DNA of 64,000 bases from Cymbomonas tetramitiformis (Eukaryota; Chlorophyta; Pyramimonadophyceae; Pyramimonadales; Pyramimonadaceae): positions 1 through 64,000 of the forward strand of contig LGRX02035270.1 of NCBI GenBank assembly GCA_001247695.2. The letters are read 5' to 3'. Below, in pieces: positions 56,850 to 64,000 of the stretch. The notes beneath the pieces are model-generated. The model had not been told where the DNA came from and searched no databases. It worked only from the letters and a program-made list of their open reading frames with translations. Every line of letters starts with the position of its first letter. Within the stretch, counting starts at the first letter, position 1. A program made the translations under genes and the position numbers.

Positions 56850-58290
56850 ATCATAGAAAATTCTGCGTCCAAGCAAGCGCACACTTTCTTTTTTAACAAC
56901 TTGCGCTCGGGAGAAAAAGGAACCCAGCACCAGAACAGCAAGTCGCAGTAGTCACTCAATTTCAGCTTGGAATGAATTACAGGAAAATGTAGAGACAGAG
57001 GGATGTCATATATCTTAAATTTTGGAGCCCAAGAATAATGACTGGAGAACTCAGCAGAGCGCACATACCCAGCAACGGGCAATATAAAGGTTAGTGCGGG
57101 AGATACAAAGGTACTCGCCAGTCTGATATGTAAATTCCAGAAAGTCAGTGACGGCGACAGAAGAACAAATATCGCACCTAATTTTATGCAGATACGTAGC
57201 AGTACTATTATGCAGATCTCTTTGGGAGCACACGCCGTCTATATTTTCTAGATGCGAGGTTTATTGACGCTTTCCTCGAAACCGGCACTCTGATCGTTTC
57301 CAAAGATTTCCGTTGTGAACACGCCAACAAAATAGCGAAATTCCACTTCAATTGCGGTAGCAAGAAATCGCGAACCGGGAAAACGGCCTGTATACGACTA
57401 TGAAAATCTGTTGGTGGGTATCACGTTTCCAACATGGTGATGGAGGCCAAAGAAGGGAAGTCCAAAACGCAACTTGTTCCGCGGTGCTGTAGCAATTTTA
57501 AAGTATGCACGCTAATGGTATGGATTCCACTTATGATCTTGTTGAATGAGAATTCGATTTTTCCTCGGTCTTACACGCACATCTTATTTCAGAGCGTGCA
57601 ACAAAAACCACTTGAACACGGCCGAGTTTTGCTTTGTTTCGCTTTTCCCTCGCTTGTTCTCAGGTTACCCGGAAACGATCAACCGAACGAACGAGGCCCG
57701 ACTTTTCGCGCATGAACTCGCAACTCTATCGTATGACGTCCTAGAGGAGGTTACTGAGATTGTCGCTCGCTCGTCATCGACAACCAATGGTGTTTTGCCA
57801 TTTGTGCACTTACAAAAGTCGTATTGCAATGGCATCTTTGAGCTGGCATGTTCTGATTGGCTTTCCCGATAGTGGGCGGTGCACATGGTAAGGGCCCTTC
57901 TAAAAAGCGTCAGGTTGAGGTAGGAAGGATGGTGTTCCCTCCCCATCCCCGCCCCTACCACCGTGGGAACGCTCCTCCGGCACAGTCCAGAGCATATAGT
58001 CTGACGTGGCAGCTATAACTACCTCTTGTCACAGTATAAAGTAATATGGTAGAGCTCTACGGGACTCTATCTCTTTATTGGATCCGAGTCCACCCCCTGG
58101 ACTTATTAAATTTAGGATGTTTTAATAATTGTTGTAGCACCTGGTATAATTAATATATCCGTGCAAATATATAAATTGACAATTATTTATATATTGAACT
58201 TTGAATTATACAGGGTGCGCTCGGCTGTCCCCCCCCTATAGGGGGTTATATTGAGCGGGTTCCATCAGGGACCTCAATATGACTGCTAAA
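56850..58290. other. Unassigned host sequence, no gene called
   Basis: Short open frames on both strands (for example around 57434-57872) have no recognisable features. From 58010 the sequence becomes AT-rich up to the LTR element. Confidence 0.3.
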
Positions 58291-58299
58291 ACACCCCAT

Positions 58300-58535
58300 T
58301 GATCAAACAGGAGATATATGACAATATATATGCTGTTTTGTACTGTGAAAATGCAGGTGTGCTGGCTCTTGGAATACTAAAGTCAGATAAAATAATATGA
58401 TGTCTGGCTAAGTGTTCGGGAGCCTGACACTGTGACACAGGCAGCACTGCAGGTGACATCCAGGCGAGGGGTGAAACTAAGGGTGCACCACTGAACCCTC
58501 CCAAGGGGGGGGGGAAAGTCAGCATACCCGTGACA
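58300..58535 (-). repeat. Left LTR (3' LTR of the minus-strand element)
   Basis: Aligns with 60568-60797 over its whole length, with small differences: a longer G run and a few substitutions near GTGCACCACTGAACCC. It ends GTGACA on the plus strand. Confidence 0.8.
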
Positions 58536-58705
58536 CCACCTCACCCCGAAGGAGGGAGGTGCACTGCAGGGCCAGCCGGTACATCCGGACAGGCGGCTAG
58601 AAGAGATGTTTGAGTGTTACTCTAAGAGGCCTTTTTCAACCTAGCTAGAAGCAATTCCATGCATTGGCGCTAGTAAGTTCTCACATCTCAAGCCCGATTC
58701 CAATT

Positions 58706-60322
58706 CTAGGGTTTTGGTGCTTCTCCGCTCACACTGCCGTTGATCTTGGGCAGCCAGACAGGGGAAGAGCGGAATGCCGGCCAATCGGTGTCGTCTTCGC
58801 CGTCGAAGGCGGCGCTGTAGCAAGCAGGCTCGTCGAGGTCTTCAGGCAGCGGGTAGGCGGCATCGTCCGTGGTGGGCACCACCAGAGAACCGCTGCCGAC
58901 CGTGTCGATCGCATCACCCGTAACCGGTGCAGGCAGGGAGAGGCGGGCGGAGAGTGCTGCCGCAGCAGGCTGCTCCTCGGGTGGAGCCGGCGGGTCCACC
59001 GCAGGGGGCGGTGCCGTGAGGGCGGCGGCGGATGCATTAAGCGGCGGGCGGGCAGTGGCCGCTCGCGATGTCTCCAAGTGCCTGTTGTTCGCGAACGCCT
59101 CGACGCACACGTACGGGCAGGCACCACGGGTGTCGGGGTGGGAATCCGTGACGTGCCACATGCGGAAGCAGACAGTGCAGGGAAAACCCGTACCCACCCA
59201 CTTGAGGTACATGGAGTTGGGGGAATCCGAAGTCCACTTTCCCTCCAAGGGCGCAGCCGACTGCTTCTGCATGCGGAGGGCCATGGCAACAGGGGATCGT
59301 GGAGACGGGTTGGGCCTCTGGGTTGCCTGCTTGGGGCGGTACCCAGAGCCCTCGAGTGGGATGTCGTGATCGGCAGAGGGCGAGAGTGTGGCAAGGGGGC
59401 TCTCGTCCCGATAGGCGAGGCGGATGCGTAGAGCAAGGCGGGCAAAAGTAAAGACCGCACCCGCACGCAACTCGCGCAACACCACCAGGTACAGAGGGGC
59501 GACGTACGGCGACTTCTTGGCGGACTCGGACAGAATGTGCCAGAGGTCCATGACGCGGTCGGGGTCGCTGTACGCCGGCTTGAGCTTCTGGTGGCGGTCT
59601 CCAAGCCGTCGAATTAGTGCAAGTTGTGGGGCGGGGTCCTCGATCTCGGTGAGGACAACCGCCCTCATCTGAGTCCAGAAGCGCATGCCGTCCGCGTCGG
59701 GCACACCCTCCACCTCGTACCGTAAGCGCTGAAGGGCGTAGCGGCCGTCAGCAGGGTGGTGGCGGGCACACTCGTGGTAGACGCTCAAGGCGTTGCCACG
59801 AAGCGGGTGCGGAAGGATGCTGAAGAGGATCTCGTTGATGGTGACGTGGTAAAAGTCATGGTCGTGCTCGAGGTCCAGGAGCTTGGCCGCCTCGCTGTAG
59901 GAGACGGGGTACAGCACATGGGCCAATCCCGAGAGGAGGGCGTTGAAGTCCATGTCGGCAGTCGTGGTGTCCAAGGTGTAACCAGTGGGCATCTTGAGGC
60001 CAGTAGACTTCAGGAACGAGAGCAGGTCACTCCCATACTGAAAAGCGTAGGCGAGCTGCTCGATGTACTCATCCTCGCGTCCCTCCTCCACAGGCGTGGT
60101 GGTCAAAACGTCGGGATCGTTGAAGTAGTCGAAAGCCGTAGGGGCGTTGACCGTAGATGTCGGTTTTGAGCGCAATGAAGAAGTCCCAACAATCCTGCGT
60201 GGTCTACGAGACGAGGCAGGGGTAGACTGTGAACCGGAAGGTGAATTTGACGGTGTTCCGCCCTGATGTGTGCGGGCAGCGCGCAGAGCGGAAGCGAGTC
60301 CCTCACGTCGAGTCGAAGCCAT
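58706..60322 (-). CDS. Gag-like protein of the LTR element
   Basis: Start chosen at the ATG at 60322 (MASTRREGLASALRAARTHQ, 538 residues), because the longer frame runs into leader sequence. A basic disordered start is followed by a helical capsid-like region (AFDYFNDPDVL through RLALRIRLAYRDE), then CTVCFRMWHVTDSHPDTRG with further Cys residues, which could be a divergent zinc knuckle. A Pro/Ala-rich acidic tail ends the protein. Gag forms the particle that packages the RNA. The frame is intact, so the element may be young. Confidence 0.65.
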   Translation of the reverse strand: MASTRREGLASALRAARTHQGGTPSNSPSGSQSTPASSRRPRRIVGTSSLRSKPTSTVNAPTAFDYFNDPDVLTTTPVEEGREDEYIEQLAYAFQYGSDLLSFLKSTGLKMPTGYTLDTTTADMDFNALLSGLAHVLYPVSYSEAAKLLDLEHDHDFYHVTINEILFSILPHPLRGNALSVYHECARHHPADGRYALQRLRYEVEGVPDADGMRFWTQMRAVVLTEIEDPAPQLALIRRLGDRHQKLKPAYSDPDRVMDLWHILSESAKKSPYVAPLYLVVLRELRAGAVFTFARLALRIRLAYRDESPLATLSPSADHDIPLEGSGYRPKQATQRPNPSPRSPVAMALRMQKQSAAPLEGKWTSDSPNSMYLKWVGTGFPCTVCFRMWHVTDSHPDTRGACPYVCVEAFANNRHLETSRAATARPPLNASAAALTAPPPAVDPPAPPEEQPAAAALSARLSLPAPVTGDAIDTVGSGSLVVPTTDDAAYPLPEDLDEPACYSAAFDGEDDTDWPAFRSSPVWLPKINGSVSGEAPKP

Positions 60323-60567
60323 TGTCGGAATAAAATATTGCGGTTCCAGTTGTAGATTGAAGCACACGAGGTGTGCAATAAAAACACTGAAGATGTCGTA
60401 AAAAAGATGTGAAGATGTCGAGATGTTGTTGCCGTGCCGTGACGTGCTGCGAGTGGTGCGGTGCGGCTGATGTCGGTTGCTGCCAAAAGATGTCGATAGA
60501 GTCGCGAAAAAGCGAAGCGGACCAGAGAGATCAACAAGCCAACACAAAGGTGCGTGGGCCGGTAACC

Positions 60568-60797
60568 TGATCAAACAGGAGATATATGACAATATATATG
60601 CTGTTTTGTGACTGTGAAAATGCAGGTGTGCTGGCTCTTGGAATACTAAAGTCAGATAAAATAATATGATGTCTGGCTAAGTGTTCGGGAGCCTGACACT
60701 GTGACACAGGCAGCACTGCAGGTGACATCCAGGCGAGGGGTGAAACTAAGGGTGCACCATCAACCCTCCCAAGGGGGAAAGTCGCATACCCAAGTGA
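60568..60797 (-). repeat. Right LTR (5' LTR of the minus-strand element)
   Basis: Direct copy of the left LTR. On the minus strand it ends TTTGATCA and is followed by GGTTACCGGCCCACG, where a primer-binding site would be expected; I cannot assign the tRNA. Confidence 0.8.
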
Positions 60798-60809
60798 CCC
60801 ATATCGGAT

Positions 60810-61990
60810 GCCCCATTCCCGCCCCCCCACCGGTACAAGGCATGAATCCAACCCCCCCCAGCCCTTTGGGGGGTCCCATAGGTGGAAAATATAACCTTTG
60901 GGTGCCCTCCATGTGGAAGTTGGGTGGCACTTTTCGCTTGGCAAATTACCTAAAATTCACACATTCCATTAAATCCTCGCGACCCCTACACCCCTCTAAA
61001 TGACGCAAGTCATGCAGAACCCCCCCAAACCCCTCGGGGGGGGGCATTGATAAAGTGTGGAACCATGGATTGCCCCCCAAATCTATTTTGGGGGGGGATT
61101 GGGCTTGGTCAATTTTGGTCATTTTTTTGGTCAACGCGGGGCAAAATGATGCCCTCGACCCTCGTCCGTCGGCCCAAAGGCCCCAAGGCGAACCCTGGCG
61201 GTTCCGCCTGGTGGTTCCCTGGCGGTTAAGGAAGGTTGCATTTATGAAGCGCTCGACAATACACGAATGACCTATGGGAGATACGTCACGAGAAACCCGA
61301 AATATACTAGCTCGAGCTATATGAAGGTGGGAAAGAAGGCGGTACGACAGCTGCCACAGAGTGGCAGGCAGCTGAAGGACAAGGCGTGCGGATGATATTA
61401 CCAAGTGAGGGCTGGCGGCTTGCGCCGCCAAGTTATTACGAAGGGAAGATTGTCTGAGAGTCAGGCGCAGGTCGCAGTGTCATCGTCATAACGCGTGACA
61501 CCGCGACCGCGACACTGCGATGCTAAAGGTGAGTGCTACGAGGAGTCACTAATACTAGATACTACTATAGGGTACCTAATATTGTACTCTCCATGACACT
61601 ACCTGACTACGAAGTGGTCACTCGCCTAGGCACTACCAATGTAATGCAGCACGAGGGCATACACGACGGTTTGCATGCTAGATATATATTTCTAGGGCAC
61701 TACCGATTTATGTGCTAATTACATGCCTCTTAAGTCACTACCCTTTAACATGCTTCTAAGCACTACCTACAAACGAGATCACAACGAGTCATCGAAGAGC
61801 AGATTTTGAAGATGTTGATGGAGTTACAATTTCAGGTCCCTCGAAGATCATCACACGCCATGGGGACGTGGAGAAGGGTCAAAACTGAAAATAGGCCTTG
61901 GCAGATCGCGTCAAGTAAGATGGCTGTAAAATGTCGACGATGCCGATACAAAACGCGTCGAATTTTCTGAAATTTGAAGCCGTTGATGAA
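60810..61990. other. Unassigned sequence with G/C runs and CACTAC words
   Basis: Contains CCCCCCAAACCCCTCGGGG-type dyads near 61020 and 61075 and, between 61550 and 61770, several copies of GCACTACC or TCACTACC at irregular spacing. No gene seen. Confidence 0.35.
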
Positions 61991-61999
61991 CAGCGTTTG

Positions 62000-62408
62000 T
62001 GATGGAAACACCGAAATGCTTCCAGTATAATTATATTGTTGATCAGACAATATAATTATATCGGGCAACAACCTCCCGACGAGATCCAGACGGGACTCGA
62101 ACCTGCGCGCTCAAGGTGCAAGCCCAACACATAGCGCCCTACGCCTTAGCGCGCCCTACGCCTTAGCGCTATGTCATCAGAAGGCGTTATGTCATCAAAT
62201 CTGATGACATAGCGCTAAGGCGTAGGGCGCTATGTGTTGGGCATCTGATGACATAGCGCTAAGGCGTAGGGCGCTATGTGTTGGGCTTGCACCTTGAGCG
62301 CGCAGGTTCGAGTCCCGTCTGGATCTCGTCGGGAGGTTGTTGCCCGATATAATTATATTGTCTGATCAACAATATAATTATACTGGAAGCATTTCGGTGT
62401 TTCCATCA
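62000..62408. mobile_element. Foldback element with tRNA-like arms
   Basis: Long inverted repeat: TGATGGAAACACCGAAATGC at the left end returns as its complement at 62389-62408, and pairing continues for roughly 170 bases on each side. Each arm contains a perfect tRNA B-box (GGTTCGAGTCC, plus strand at about 62304, minus strand at about 62096) and TAGCGCTAAGG, which resembles an A-box. The centre holds extra copies of ATAGCGCTAAGGCGTAGGGC. No open frame; a non-autonomous foldback or tRNA-derived element. Confidence 0.7.
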
Positions 62409-62558
62409 TAACTCTAGAACTGCGGAGGCGGCACTGTGGAGGCGGTCGAGTGCACTCACCGACCATCGCGCTATCGGGGGCGCCAAAATAAATATCCTGA
62501 CCGTATCGAGGGCCAGCAGCTGCCGATATGGTGCCGTGCCTCCAAAGAACTAGAGTTA

Positions 62559-62721
62559 TGATGGAAACACCGAAATGCTTCGAGATAATTATATTGTTGA
62601 TCAGCAATATAACGATATCGGACAACCCGACCTGCATCTCGTCGGGAGGTTGTTGCCCGATATAATTATATTGTCTGATCAACAATATAATTATACTGGA
62701 AGCATTTCGGTGTTTCCATCA
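62559..62721. mobile_element. Second, shorter foldback element
   Basis: Same ends (TGATGGAAACACCGAAATGC and its complement at 62702-62721) and the same AT-rich arm (ATAATTATATTGTTGATCAG), but the tRNA-like segments and centre are deleted. The sequence between the two foldbacks is itself bounded by TAACTCTAG and CTAGAGTTA. Confidence 0.7.
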
Positions 62722-63169
62722 GTTTGAGGGGGTTGCTGTTTAGGTTGATGTCGAGGAATTCCAACTTCCAGAGGGGTAGGGAGGAGAGAAGGGTCGACGA
62801 ACGCGATCCGGCTGTAAATCTGGCCGGAAAAATATTGGATTTAGATTATTTCTTGCTGATTTTAGATTAACTCTTTTATCATGTTGATTTTAGATTAAGT
62901 TTTCTTGATGTCATCCGGCTATGACCGGTGGTCCTTTTCACGACTCCTGTTCAAATAATGTGCACACAGGTCAAACGCTCTCGTTCCCGCTGGTGCCACC
63001 TCCCGCTGCTGCCTCCAAAAAGCTTTAAGAAGGTTTGTCTCGCTTGTGATAATGGTGGGCGCCGTTGTAATAGACACTCACGGCGTGTTCTGCTTGAAAA
63101 AAGGCCCCTGTACTTCTTCTATATCCTAAACCCTTTGACTTGCCTTTTACCGCTGCACGCGACCGGCAA

Positions 63170-63363
63170 GCATCTTTGAAACTTCCGAGTTTCAAAGATG
63201 CGTTTTGTATTTTGGGTGCACCCTAATTTTACAAAACGGCCGAGCGCTTCCCGTTTGTGCGGGATATTCACATTTATTCCATGGAATATTTCATATGGAT
63301 TAACACACATAAGCACGAAGGCATCGGCCACGCATCTTTGAAACTAACGAGTTTCAAAGATGC
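63170..63363. repeat. Two-copy repeat with 14-bp hairpins, 162-bp spacing
   Basis: GCATCTTTGAAACT and AGTTTCAAAGATGC form perfect hairpins at 63170-63201 (loop TCCG) and 63332-63363 (loop AACG). Each is followed by a similar segment containing GCCGAGCGCTTCCCGTT. The stems are identical while the loops differ. Confidence 0.85.
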
Positions 63364-63659
63364 GTTTTTTGTCATTTGGGTGCGCATACCCAAATAACAA
63401 ATCAGCCGAGCGCTTCCCGTTGGCGTGGGGTATCCAACGCTTGAATGTTGAATATTCATTGTAATATGAGTTAGCATACGAGGTTGCAAAGGCATCGGGA
63501 CAGAATCTACGAAACTGTCCTATGTCCTTCGCTCATCCCCCCTGAATACGGAATTTCGATATAGAAAGTGTTTGTATTATCGTCAGTCGACAAGGTACGA
63601 TGATAAAAGGTATATCTTAGAGGATGGAATTCATACTTTGGCTTATGGTCATTACAAGA

Positions 63660-63760
63660 TATAATAATATTTTTAGGAATTAGGTCTTTTAGGACTTAGG
63701 AATTTAGGACTTAGGGCTTTAGGACTTTTAGGGCTTTAGGACTTTTAGGGAAACCAAACC
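63660..63760. repeat. TTTAGGAC simple repeat
   Basis: Short-period repeats of TTAGGACTTAGG and TTTAGGGC words. Reminiscent of degenerate telomere-like sequence, but irregular. No gene from here to the window end. Confidence 0.7.
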
Positions 63761-64000
63761 TGCGATGCGAAGCGATGCGACTACCTCGTGCGAACGAAAC
63801 GAAACGGAACTGTTGCTTTTAAGTATAATATTTGAAATGCTCGCCAAATTTTAGTCAAGATTCATATATCAATAATGAATTTTGAGTATCATATGAGAAA
63901 GTTACAGGTATTGCAAAGGTGTTGCAGAGGTGTTGCAGAGGTGTTGCAGAGCTGTGACCGTTACAAAAAAAATATTTTCGAGATTTTTTCACCAAAATTT

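Larger units (their letters stand above)
58300..60797 (-). mobile_element. Gag-only LTR retrotransposon
   Basis: Direct repeats of about 230 bp (58300-58535 and 60568-60797) begin TGATCAAACAGG and flank a single gag-like gene on the minus strand. The bases CCCAT precede the left repeat (58295-58299) and follow the right one (60798-60802), a likely 5-bp target duplication. There is no reverse transcriptase, integrase or protease frame inside, so it would depend on another element, as described for gag-only elements in plants. Confidence 0.75.

Noticed and set aside
62090..62330. Complete tRNA gene in the foldback element
   Set aside because: Promoter-box-like words are present but a seven-base acceptor stem and anticodon arm do not form; treated as tRNA-like sequence only.

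Overview
The window is eukaryotic nuclear DNA, most likely from a unicellular alga; the species cannot be fixed from sequence alone. Evidence: GC-rich host coding segments with GT-AG splice signals, abundant satellites and minisatellites, a gag-only LTR retroelement, and an AT-rich integrated DNA virus of the Polinton-like type known from algae and other protists. No bacterial gene organisation, rRNA, convincing tRNA or CRISPR array was seen.

The centre (12726-38805) is one complete 26,080-bp Polinton-like provirus. It has inverted terminal repeats of 1,006 bp, flanked by a 6-bp target duplication (ACTGGT at 12720-12725 and 38806-38811), inside an open frame that becomes continuous again if the element is removed. 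Left to right it carries a virion module on the minus strand (two fibre-like proteins, a retropepsin-like aspartic protease, a third MSxFG-type protein, a small protein, major capsid protein, penton-like minor capsid protein, a lipase-like protein) and a DD35E integrase. The remaining half holds a protein-primed family B DNA polymerase, a packaging ATPase, a C5-type and an N6/N4-type DNA methyltransferase, a primase-helicase and small basic proteins. A distinct block (about 34.7-37.06 kb) encodes a charged cytoplasmic-type protein and a two-span membrane protein on either side of an intron-like sequence.

The provirus is dotted with a family of 53-bp dyad elements with TGTCATAA/TTATGACA ends (20 copies, one with different but still complementary ends). 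They sit at gene 3' ends in the direction of the gene. A second family of 21-bp perfect hairpins has nine copies. I know of no description of this pair; they look like a virus-wide 3'-end or regulatory signal and are the most interesting feature here.

Left of the provirus: two satellites (1-1195; 1481-2874, the second with an ABAB two-unit order), a GC-rich stretch, then a decayed island (4101-9196) with the broken polymerase gene of a second, different Maverick/Polinton lineage, a 13-copy satellite and inverted duplications, followed by two long host-side open frames (9305-11956, 12022-12725). Right of it: the rest of the interrupted frame, a 175-bp tandem repeat, a 3-kb minisatellite-built region (41.1-44.05 kb), short repeats, a spliced host gene on the minus strand (about 48.6-53.2 kb, tentatively ADA3-like), a gag-only LTR element with 5-bp target duplication (58300-60797), two foldback elements (62000-62408, 62559-62721) and small hairpin repeats near the end.
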